DNA of 11,691 nucleotides from the NCBI GenBank assembly GCA_016208205.1, contig JACQYP010000134.1, positions 1 through 11,691 of the forward strand. The letters are read 5' to 3'. This document shows, in pieces, positions 1 through 5,975 of the stretch. Origin of the DNA: Candidatus Desantisiibacteriota bacterium. Lineage in GTDB: Bacteria > UBA9089 > CG2-30-40-21. The notes under the pieces are model-generated. The model had not been told where the DNA came from. It searched no databases and saw only the letters and a program-made list of their open reading frames with translations. Position 1 is the stretch's first letter. The number at the start of each line of letters is the position of its first letter. The position numbers were made by a program, and so were the translations under genes.

Positions 1-1
1 G

Positions 2-2002
2 ACAAAAACTGCCCCAAAGGGTGAGTATTTGTGTATAGAAAAACATATTATCGGCAAACCTGCTATAGAGGTATTGCAGGAAAACCTTCCCGGACTGATT
101 ACCCGGGTCAATTTTCCTAAGTCCATGCGATGGGGGAATAAAGAGATTCGTTTTGCAAGACCGATACGATGGATATTGGCATTGCTTGATAATGAGGTAA
201 TCCCCTTTGAGCTGGGAGGTAGCACCTCTGGCAGAGGCAGCACCTCTGGCGAGGGTATTTTCTCAAGTAATATAACCTATGGGCATCGGTTTTTAGCTCC
301 ATATCCAATTACTATTTCTCATCCCAAAGAGTATGTTTCATCCATGAAAAAGGCATTCGTGATTGTTGATATTGATAAACGCAAGCAGATGATTGCCTCA
401 GGGATTCGAGAAGAAATGCACAAGATTTTGGATTTTAGATTGCGGATTGCGAATTGCGAATTGCGAATTGCGGAAAATCTAAAATCAGAAGATACTTGTT
501 TCAACACTGATGCATTTGAAGATTTGATAGATGAGGTTACCTGTCTGGTAGAATATCCGGTAGTTCTTGCAGGGGGGTTTGATGAGAAATATCTGTCTCT
601 TCCTCAAGATGTAGTGATTACCTCCATGTGTGAACATCAGCGGTACTTTCCGGTTATCGAGAATAATATCCTTTTGCCATATTTTCTGGTAGTAGCAAAT
701 ACCTCTCAATCTCCGGATATTGTTCGAGAGGGAAATGAACGGGTATTGAGGGCAAGGCTGTCTGATGCTGCCTTTTTCTGGGATTCAGACCGCAAGGTTT
801 TGCTCGAGAAAAAAGTTGAGCAACAAAAAAAGGTTGTCTGGCAGGAGAAGGTAGGCACATTGTACGAAAAAACGCAACGGATTGTAGAGATTGCAGAGAA
901 GATCGCCGAGGAGCTTAATCGCCAGGGGGAAACCATCCTAACAGATAAGGGACACAGGCTGGAAGCCTGTGCCACCTGTGTTGATATAGAAAGTGTCCGG
1001 CGAGCGGCATGGCTTTGTAAGGCTGACCTTTTGACAGAGATGGTCTATGAATTCCCAACCCTTCAAGGGATAATGGGGTATCATTATGCCAAATCTGCCG
1101 GTGAGACAGAGGATGTAGCCATAGCTGTTAAGGAGCATTATCTGCCGAAATCATTTGATGGTAATGTCCCTGAAACACCTCTTGGTGCGATTATAAGCAT
1201 AGCAGACAAGATTGACTCCATTGTTGCCTGCTTCCAGGTAGGGCTCATCCCTACAGGTTCAGAGGATCCTTATGCCTTAAGAAGGCAGGCTCAGGGGATA
1301 ATAAACATCATCCTCAAGCAAAATCTGCCGATAGACCTTGTCTGGTTAATAGAGCAGGCATATACAAGTTATCTGAAATGCAAAAATCTCGAGGGACCCA
1401 CAGTAACATCCGAATACTTTCAGGCTATTGATCCTCCAAGGCTTTTCATGAAACAACGATTAGAATATGTATTAACAAATAAAGGATTTATGGCAGATAC
1501 AAACACAGACAAGAATGTCTGTGCCACAACAAATAGAGGCTTCAGGGCAGATACTGTAGCCGCAGTATTAGAGGTTAATTCTTTATTACCGACAGATGCC
1601 CTATCACGCGTCGTGGCTCTTGAGGAGATACGGAAAATGCCTGATATTGAACCGCTGAGTGTTTCGTTCAAGCGGGTGATGAATATCTTAAGGTTAGAAC
1701 CATCAGGAAAGGATGAATATGTGCATGAACCAATGCTCAAGGAAGAGGCTGAACGCAAGCTGTATCAGTCTATTTGTGGAATTAAGGAAACCGTAGAGGC
1801 ATTGGTTGAAGGAACAGAATATCTTGAGGCATTAAAAATACTTTCCCTCTTACGAGGGGATATTGACAGCTTTTTTGATAGCGTAATGGTTATGGTTGAA
1901 GATTTTGACCTTCGCAGGAATCGGCTGGCTTTATTGCATAGCATAGCATCATTGTTCCTGCAGGTAGCAGATCTTTCGTTGCTCAGACAGGCAGCACCAT
2001 AG
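2..2002 (+). CDS. glyS: Glycyl-tRNA synthetase beta subunit (5' partial)
   Basis: Beta chain of the bacterial heterotetrameric (alpha2beta2) glycyl-tRNA synthetase, which charges tRNA-Gly in the cytoplasm together with the catalytic alpha chain GlyQ. The frame is open from base 2. The TTG at 29 is internal, because the codons before it (KGEYLCIEK) are family sequence. By comparison with the usual ~690 residues, roughly 110 N-terminal residues lie outside the window. Visible landmarks: FPKSMRWG (113-136), YGHRFLAP (about 279-302), VITSMCEHQRYFPV (about 614-655), KADLLTEMVYEFPTLQGIMGYHYA (about 1019-1090, the HD-like region), PTGSEDPYALRRQAQGI (about 1250-1300) and a C-terminal anticodon-binding region ending NRLALLHSIASLFLQVADLS. 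Compared with remembered homologues, the protein carries extra segments at about 221-256, 431-486, 945-985 and 1474-1554, each coinciding with a palindromic or tandem DNA repeat and each leaving the frame open. Identification is secure; the insert status needs an alignment. Confidence 0.96.
   Translation, partial: TKTAPKGEYLCIEKHIIGKPAIEVLQENLPGLITRVNFPKSMRWGNKEIRFARPIRWILALLDNEVIPFELGGSTSGRGSTSGEGIFSSNITYGHRFLAPYPITISHPKEYVSSMKKAFVIVDIDKRKQMIASGIREEMHKILDFRLRIANCELRIAENLKSEDTCFNTDAFEDLIDEVTCLVEYPVVLAGGFDEKYLSLPQDVVITSMCEHQRYFPVIENNILLPYFLVVANTSQSPDIVREGNERVLRARLSDAAFFWDSDRKVLLEKKVEQQKKVVWQEKVGTLYEKTQRIVEIAEKIAEELNRQGETILTDKGHRLEACATCVDIESVRRAAWLCKADLLTEMVYEFPTLQGIMGYHYAKSAGETEDVAIAVKEHYLPKSFDGNVPETPLGAIISIADKIDSIVACFQVGLIPTGSEDPYALRRQAQGIINIILKQNLPIDLVWLIEQAYTSYLKCKNLEGPTVTSEYFQAIDPPRLFMKQRLEYVLTNKGFMADTNTDKNVCATTNRGFRADTVAAVLEVNSLLPTDALSRVVALEEIRKMPDIEPLSVSFKRVMNILRLEPSGKDEYVHEPMLKEEAERKLYQSICGIKETVEALVEGTEYLEALKILSLLRGDIDSFFDSVMVMVEDFDLRRNRLALLHSIASLFLQVADLSLLRQAAP
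221..256 (+). repeat. Two tandem 18-nt units in frame within glyS
   Basis: The units 221-238 and 239-256 share AGCACCTCTGGC and encode STSGRG then STSGEG. The first contains the palindrome CCTCTGGCAGAGG (225-237). The 36-nt block is a multiple of three and sits between FELGG and the conserved YGHRF segment, where homologues as I recall them have a shorter link. Confidence 0.8.
431..486 (+). repeat. Palindromic element with heptamer core, in frame within glyS
   Basis: Perfect 11-bp inverted repeats GATTTTAGATT (431-441) and AATCTAAAATC (476-486) enclose a run of 7-nt units: GCGGATT, then GCGAATT three times (442-469), then GCGG. The block encodes the segment around DFRLRIANCELRIAENLKS, which is out of character for GlyS. 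The terminal inverted repeats and internal tandem repeat make it look like a small non-autonomous element. Confidence 0.85.
953..971 (+). repeat. Stem-loop CACAGGCT-GGA-AGCCTGTG in frame within glyS
   Basis: Perfect 8-bp stem (953-960 with 964-971) and 3-nt loop. It encodes the HRLEACA part of the segment TDKGHRLEACATCVD, which precedes the conserved VRRAAWLCKADLLTEM region. The stem resembles those at 1504-1523 and 10312-10331. Confidence 0.75.
1474..1554 (+). repeat. 27-nt direct repeats flanking a hairpin, in frame within glyS
   Basis: Bases 1474-1500 and 1528-1554 match at 23 of 27 positions; both begin AACAAATA and end GGCAGATAC. Between them lies the hairpin CACAGACA-AGAA-TGTCTGTG (1504-1511 / 1516-1523). 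The period is 54 nt, or 18 codons, so the frame is kept. The protein shows the duplication as TNKGFMADT and TNRGFRADT. Only one GF-x-AD-T stretch is expected in homologues before VAAVLEV. Confidence 0.88.
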
Positions 2003-2019
2003 ATTCTTTACCTTGTTTT

Positions 2020-2040
2020 CCCCTCCATTCATTGGAGGGG
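2020..2040 (+). repeat. Stem-loop after glyS
   Basis: CCCCTCCA (2020-2027), loop TTCAT, TGGAGGGG (2033-2040): a perfect 8-bp GC-rich stem 17 nt past the glyS stop. It is followed by TTAGGGGAGC, with no T-tract, so a classical intrinsic terminator is not supported. It could be a repeat element or an mRNA 3'-end structure. Confidence 0.7.
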
Positions 2041-2077
2041 TTAGGGGAGCTGCTAAATTTTAGGGGGTTTTTAGGTT

Positions 2078-3082
2078 ATGGCACATGCAGGCTTTTTTGT
2101 TGCTACTCCACCAAAGGTAGATCTTTTAGAAGAAAAATTACCAAAGGATAAGGGTGCTCAGGCATTAATAAAGGATATCCCTGTGCTTCTGAAGCCGGAA
2201 ATAAAAAAAGATGCGATTAATTGTGTTAAAGACACGGTTAATGATGTCAGGGCAGGAAAGCTGGTAGATAAAGAAGCGGCTAAGAAAGTTGTCCGTACCC
2301 TGGTAGAAGAGGTAATGAATAATTATCAGCATACCTTGCTTAATCTGATAGATATAAGAACTCACGATGAGTATACCTTTGCACATTCCATAAATGTTTG
2401 CGTGTTAGCGATTCTTATGGGAATAAAAAAACGATTGGAAAAAGAAGAATTAGAGGAAATAGGATTAGGTGGAATGCTTCATGACCTTGGAAAGATAAAA
2501 ATTCATCATGAAATATTAAACAAACCAGGTCGGCTTACTAAGGAAGAGATTGATACTATGAAACAACATCCAACCTTTGGATATGAACTCCTGTGCTTTG
2601 ATCAAGAGATAGGATCAATTCCCCGGGAGATTGCCTATCAACATCATGAACAATATGATGGAGGAGGGTATCCCCGTGGTCTTCGCGGCAAAGAGATTCA
2701 TCAACATGCTATTATTGCTTCATTAGCAGATGTTTATGATGCTTTGACCACAGACAGACCATATCGAAAAAGGTTCCTTCCTCATGATGCTATGAGGGTT
2801 CTTATTACTGATACAGATTCTAAATTCTCTCAGGAATCAATCAGGCTCTTCCTGGAATATATGTCTATATATCCGGTAGGCAGTATGGTCAGACTTAATT
2901 CAGGAGAGGTAGCTGTTGTAATCAAGTCTCATGAGCGAGCATTGATAAGACCAACACTTAGAATGATCCTTGATCCAAGAGGGGATTATTATCCCGAACC
3001 CCATGAGATAGACCTGAGAAAAGATCGGAAAAGATTTATTGTTGGACCGGTTGGGGAGGATGTATTTGTGAAAAGGTATTGA
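2078..3082 (+). CDS. HD-GYP domain protein, probable cyclic di-GMP phosphodiesterase
   Basis: 334 residues. HD-GYP proteins are metal-dependent phosphodiesterases that usually hydrolyse cyclic di-GMP. The catalytic domain spans about residues 85-245 and carries the full signature: H103, HDLGK at 135-139, HHEQYDGGGYP at 189-199, and DVYDALTTDRPYR at 218-230. All expected metal and GYP residues are present, so it should be active. The first ~80 residues are a helical, Lys/Glu-rich region without a recognised sensor domain. The tail (about 262-334; YPVGSMVRLNSGEVAVV) is the small beta-rich extension seen after many HD-GYP domains. There is no transmembrane segment or signal peptide, so it is likely cytosolic. 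The ATG at 2078 follows a G-rich stretch (AGGGGG, about 2063-2068). It sits 75 nt after glyS on the same strand; no partner diguanylate cyclase is visible. Confidence 0.93.
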   Translation: MAHAGFFVATPPKVDLLEEKLPKDKGAQALIKDIPVLLKPEIKKDAINCVKDTVNDVRAGKLVDKEAAKKVVRTLVEEVMNNYQHTLLNLIDIRTHDEYTFAHSINVCVLAILMGIKKRLEKEELEEIGLGGMLHDLGKIKIHHEILNKPGRLTKEEIDTMKQHPTFGYELLCFDQEIGSIPREIAYQHHEQYDGGGYPRGLRGKEIHQHAIIASLADVYDALTTDRPYRKRFLPHDAMRVLITDTDSKFSQESIRLFLEYMSIYPVGSMVRLNSGEVAVVIKSHERALIRPTLRMILDPRGDYYPEPHEIDLRKDRKRFIVGPVGEDVFVKRY

Positions 3083-3093
3083 GTCAGGCTATT

Positions 3094-3223
3094 AGGCTGT
3101 AGACTGTTAGACTATTAGGTTTGCAGACTATAAGCCTAACAGCCCTCAACAGTCTAACAGAAAACGCACCTGAAGGTGCTTGCTACGAATACTAACAGTC
3201 TAAATGCCTACAGCCTACAGCCT
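3094..3223. repeat. Nested inverted-repeat region between HD-GYP gene and purC
   Basis: The space between the convergent genes is filled with repeat arms. AGGCTGTAG (3094-3102) is matched inverted by CTACAGCCT at 3208-3216 and again at 3215-3223. GACTGTTAG (3102-3110) is inverted at 3192-3200. CTGTTAGACT (3104-3113) is inverted at 3151-3160. A separate hairpin GCACCT-GA-AGGTGC lies at 3166-3179. The right part (3192-3217) recurs at 5922-5947 with 24 of 26 matches. The purC stop codon (complement of 3215-3217) lies inside it. Confidence 0.88.
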
Positions 3224-4237
3224 TACTTGTATTTCCTCCAGTATCTCCTTTAATCCAGGAATATCCTTAAACCATACTCGCCCGGTCATCTCATTGGCTA
3301 CAGCCTGATAAAGCATAGAAATCAGTTCGCATAGCCTTGAAGGCAGAGGGGGAGGAGTGGTATGTACTATTTCTTTCCAAAGAATACTATTTATCTTCTT
3401 TGCTTTTTCTACATCTTGGAACCACGCTGTTTTTCGATAAAATATACGGGCAACCTCTTTGCTTACCGGTAATCCCTCAAAGGTAAATCGGCATTCATCA
3501 GGTGTGCCAAGTACATCTACCATGATAAGCCTGCGTTGTGGGTCAAACCCAAATTCTATCTTTCCATCCTCATTGACAAGACCTATCCTTGATGCCTCTT
3601 CGCTGATAAGCCCATTGATTATCCTTGTTACCCTTAATATCTCGCAAAACTCCTCCTCTTTGAGTCCGGATATGCCTTTTGCCTCTTCCCAGCTTATGTA
3701 TCGGTCAGTTGCCTCTAATTTAGTAGAAAAATCCAGCATGGGTGGGTCAAGTTTTTGTCCGCAAGCAGGATTAATTGTCAGACCCATATCCTTTATGGTT
3801 AATTGTCCATTTTGCAATCTCTTAAATACACTTGAACCATCCGGCAGATAGTTGCGGTAGATTACCTCAAGCGGGATAAGAAGATTTGCCTGCTCATTGT
3901 TATAGGAGGAATAATCATAACAGCCGTTTTGTAGCTGAGGTTTTATTACTTGAACCAATTTTACCTCCATCCCTGATGGGATGGTTTCAACCTCGATAAG
4001 TTTTTTTACCCTCTCATTCTCGACTACCCCAAGATAATGTGTTTTTATCCCCATTTCTTCCAATTTTTCTAAAAGATAGGCACTGATAATGCATAATGCT
4101 GCCCCTTTATTCTGAATATCGTCAGGCATCTTGCCCCAATCAAACACAGAATATCTATCGGAAAAGGAAAATCTGCCCCTGCCGCTTTTTTGTTCCTCCG
4201 GCATTTCAAGAATCGTCAAATCCTTTACGCTGCCCAT
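3215..4237 (-). CDS. purC: Phosphoribosylaminoimidazole-succinocarboxamide synthase (SAICAR synthase)
   Basis: 340 residues. PurC joins CAIR and L-aspartate using ATP to form SAICAR in de novo purine synthesis. Family features: GRGRFSFSDRYSVFDWGKMPD at about 19-39 (ATP-site region), KGAALC (44-49), LLIPLEVIYRNYLPDG (119-134), LEATDRYIS (174-182) and KIEFGFDPQRRLIMVDVLGTPDECRF (226-251), the usual K-EFG...TPD-R block. It is about 100 residues longer than the common bacterial enzyme (~240) and matches the long version that I associate with archaea and some bacteria; lateral origin is an inference. The ATG at 4237 has AAAAGGAG (minus strand, 4255-4248) 10 nt upstream. It is the only minus-strand gene here, convergent with the HD-GYP gene and divergent from the secreted protein gene. 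The last codons and stop overlap a repeat (AGGCTGTAG), so the C-terminus may have been altered by it. No other pur gene is in view. Confidence 0.93.
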   Translation of the reverse strand: MGSVKDLTILEMPEEQKSGRGRFSFSDRYSVFDWGKMPDDIQNKGAALCIISAYLLEKLEEMGIKTHYLGVVENERVKKLIEVETIPSGMEVKLVQVIKPQLQNGCYDYSSYNNEQANLLIPLEVIYRNYLPDGSSVFKRLQNGQLTIKDMGLTINPACGQKLDPPMLDFSTKLEATDRYISWEEAKGISGLKEEEFCEILRVTRIINGLISEEASRIGLVNEDGKIEFGFDPQRRLIMVDVLGTPDECRFTFEGLPVSKEVARIFYRKTAWFQDVEKAKKINSILWKEIVHTTPPPLPSRLCELISMLYQAVANEMTGRVWFKDIPGLKEILEEIQVRL

Positions 4238-4286
4238 ATTATTGGTACTCCTTTTGATCTGTGAAATGGGTTGATTTCTTCTATCG

Positions 4287-4354
4287 TAAGCATTCAGCCG
4301 TCAGGAAACCAGCAAAGGAAACAATTACCTGACTCCTGATACCTGAACGCTTAT
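4287..4354. repeat. Inverted-repeat element in the purC leader
   Basis: An imperfect inverted repeat: arm 4287-4305 (starts TAAGCATTCAG) against the complement of 4335-4353 (starts TAAGCGTTCAG), 15 of 19 matching. It falls between the predicted purC promoter and the purC start, so it would be transcribed in the purC 5' leader. Confidence 0.7.
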
Positions 4355-4359
4355 CAATA

Positions 4360-4389
4360 ATTATATCATTATACCTAAGGAGTTGTCAA
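4360..4389 (-). promoter_or_regulatory. Predicted purC promoter
   Basis: On the minus strand, TTGACA (4389-4384), an 18-nt spacer, then TATAAT (4365-4360): both hexamers are consensus. Transcription would start near 4353 and give a leader of about 115 nt containing the 4287-4354 element. Confidence 0.75.
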
Positions 4390-4396
4390 TAAATAC

Positions 4397-4426
4397 TTGA
4401 CAGAAGCATGGAAAAAATGGTAAAAT
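4397..4426 (+). promoter_or_regulatory. Predicted promoter of the secreted protein gene
   Basis: TTGACA (4397-4402), an 18-nt spacer, TAAAAT (4421-4426). The -35 is consensus and the -10 matches 5 of 6. It gives a leader of about 135 nt before the ATG at 4570. Its -35 and the purC -35 are 7 nt apart (TGTCAA-N7-TTGACA), so RNA polymerase binding at one should exclude the other. Confidence 0.72.
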
Positions 4427-4569
4427 AATAAGAATTATAGGTAAGTTTCAGGTGTCAGGCGAAAGATTCAGCTTTTAAGAAGGTTAGCGTATCTTATGCA
4501 GACAAACAAGCATCTCTACTCTCTTGCTTTTCCCTGATACCTGAACGCTTATATTCAAAGGAGGTTGCA

Positions 4570-5802
4570 ATGAAGAATATCGTAGCATGTGTCCTGGTAT
4601 TGATTTTGGTTAGTATTAGCCATGCATTCGGAGGAACGCCCACAGTAACTAATCTTACAGATAGAGCATTTACTATTTCATGGACAACTACTGTTCCGGA
4701 GAAGGGTTGGGTTGAGTATGGGACAACTGTCAATCTCGGCAGTATCGCTTATGACCAGCGGGGGCAGGAGACTGTTGATGATACGCATTATGTAACAATT
4801 ACCAATTTATCTTCTCCCATTTATTATTATGCTGTTATATCAGGAGGACAAAGAATTGGGGAAGGATCAATAACCATGCCTGTCACTAATCGACAAAGTC
4901 AAAATGAGTATGTTGCAGGTGGGAATGTATATCTTCAAGATACTGTCACTAAAGCCAAAGGGGCAATTGTGTATGCTATGTTAAGGGATGTCAATGGTAC
5001 AGGCACAACAGGAACATCAGCTGTATCGTCCGATTTGGTTAATGATTCAGGATGGTTCTTTTCCCTTGCAAATTTTCTGACAAGTGACTTGACACAGTCT
5101 TTTCAATGCTCTCAAGGTGATGAGCTGATTCTTTGGGTAGATGCCGCAGGGGATGGGATTGCCTCTGGTACAGTAACTATTATCAGCACTACCACCTCTA
5201 TTCCCCTCACCCTTGTCGATACTGTTGTCCCGCCTGCTATTTCTGCACCATGTGCTGTCCCTGGTGATGGTCGTGCCCGGATAGAATTGACAATGCCTGT
5301 GCAATCCTCTGGTGTTGTTGGTGTGATTATCCTGCGCAGGGAAGGGGGTTATCCCCAGGTTACCCTTACAACAGGGGCAACATATACAGTCGATTCAATT
5401 GTTGGTGACAGTAAGGTGGTCTGTGTGTCTACAGATACCACAACATGGACAGATGGAATGCTGGCAAACAACACCACATATTATTATCGAATATTTACCT
5501 ATGATGGAGCACACAACTATTCACAAGGAATTAGTTGTCGTGTTACTCCACAGCTCAATCTTGACAATACAAAGGTTTATCCCAATCCATTGCTTGGAGA
5601 TGGGGTGGTGCATTTTGATAACTTGTTGGCAAATACACACATCTGTATTTATAACATAGCTGGTGAGCTTGTGCTTGAGGCAGATGCACCAGTCGGGACA
5701 TATTCGTGGTCTCCAAAAAATATTGCCAGTGGGATTTATCTATATCTGCTCAAAGGCGATAATGGACTCATTCGAACAGGGAAGATAGGGATTGTCAGGT
5801 AA
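4570..5802 (+). CDS. Secreted FN3-like protein with FlgD/T9SS-type C-terminal domain
   Basis: 410 residues, function not known. A signal peptide is clear: MKN, a hydrophobic stretch (about 4-17), then SHA-FGG with cleavage likely after Ala19. Residues 23-102 form a fibronectin III-like unit (TPTVTNLTDRAFTISWTT ... EKGWVEYGT), similar to the N-terminal domains of purple acid phosphatases. Residues ~110-215 look like another beta domain and ~225-327 a second FN3-like one (TTYYYRIFTYDGAHNYS). Residues 335-410 (VYPNP, IYNIAGELV, WSPKNIASGIYLYLL, GKIGIVR) have the form of FlgD-Ig or type IX sorting domains, which direct export and cell-surface anchoring in Bacteroidetes-like systems. No catalytic motif is seen. 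AAAGGAGGT (4557-4565) sits 4 nt before the ATG. It is likely a surface or extracellular binding or structural protein; no secretion genes are in this window to confirm a T9SS. Confidence 0.88.
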   Translation: MKNIVACVLVLILVSISHAFGGTPTVTNLTDRAFTISWTTTVPEKGWVEYGTTVNLGSIAYDQRGQETVDDTHYVTITNLSSPIYYYAVISGGQRIGEGSITMPVTNRQSQNEYVAGGNVYLQDTVTKAKGAIVYAMLRDVNGTGTTGTSAVSSDLVNDSGWFFSLANFLTSDLTQSFQCSQGDELILWVDAAGDGIASGTVTIISTTTSIPLTLVDTVVPPAISAPCAVPGDGRARIELTMPVQSSGVVGVIILRREGGYPQVTLTTGATYTVDSIVGDSKVVCVSTDTTTWTDGMLANNTTYYYRIFTYDGAHNYSQGISCRVTPQLNLDNTKVYPNPLLGDGVVHFDNLLANTHICIYNIAGELVLEADAPVGTYSWSPKNIASGIYLYLLKGDNGLIRTGKIGIVR

Positions 5803-5810
5803 TAGTAGCT

Positions 5811-5826
5811 GAAGCGTCCTCGCTTC
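5811..5826 (+). repeat. Stem-loop GAAGCG-TCCT-CGCTTC
   Basis: Perfect 6-bp stem, 4-nt loop, 8 nt after the stop of the secreted protein gene. It is a near copy of the hairpin at 7047-7065. No T-tract follows. Confidence 0.75.
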
Positions 5827-5877
5827 GTGTTAGGTAAAATAGGGGTTGTTAAGATAATGCGGAAGTAAGATAGGTTG

Positions 5878-5947
5878 TTTAGGCTGTAAGTTTGAAGATA
5901 CCCTCTCCCGCCTTTATTTTTCTAACAGCCTAAATGCCTGCAGCCTA
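5878..5947. repeat. Second copy of the AACAG/CAGCCT inverted-repeat family
   Basis: TTTAGGCTGT (5878-5887) is perfectly inverted by ACAGCCTAAA (5925-5934). Bases 5922-5947 match 3192-3217 at 24 of 26 positions. The remainder of the gap 5803-5975 shows no convincing promoter. An ATG at 5934, in frame with rodZ, is part of this repeat and is not the likely start. Confidence 0.85.
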
Positions 5948-5975
5948 TTTACCTGATTTTAACACTGGAGGATTA

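Larger units (their letters stand above)
4335..4552 (+). repeat. Perfect 20-nt direct repeat on both sides of the divergent promoters
   Basis: CCTGATACCTGAACGCTTAT occurs at 4335-4354 and 4533-4552. The first copy is an arm of the 4287-4354 element. The second lies just upstream of the ribosome binding site at 4557. Between them, 4447-4456 (TCAGGTGTCA) resembles the inverted form, so the second copy may be a degraded full element. Confidence 0.85.

Noticed and set aside
2020..2040. Intrinsic terminator after glyS
   Set aside because: The stem is strong but is followed by TTAGGGGAGC instead of a T-tract on the plus strand, and the reverse direction would run into glyS with no opposing gene. 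Kept only as a stem-loop.
3083..3214. CRISPR array between the HD-GYP gene and purC
   Set aside because: The repeats are inverted, unequal in length and without regular spacers; no cas genes are present.
3459..3851. Plus-strand ORF opposite purC
   Set aside because: A shadow of the purC codons; the minus-strand product matches a known family along its length.
4238..4353. Purine riboswitch in the purC leader
   Set aside because: No purine or PRPP aptamer pattern is seen; the structure there is explained by the inverted-repeat element.
5934..5975. Upstream ATG start for rodZ
   Set aside because: It lies within the repeat 5922-5947, lacks a ribosome site, and would add 14 non-family residues. 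ATG at 5976 has GGAGG.
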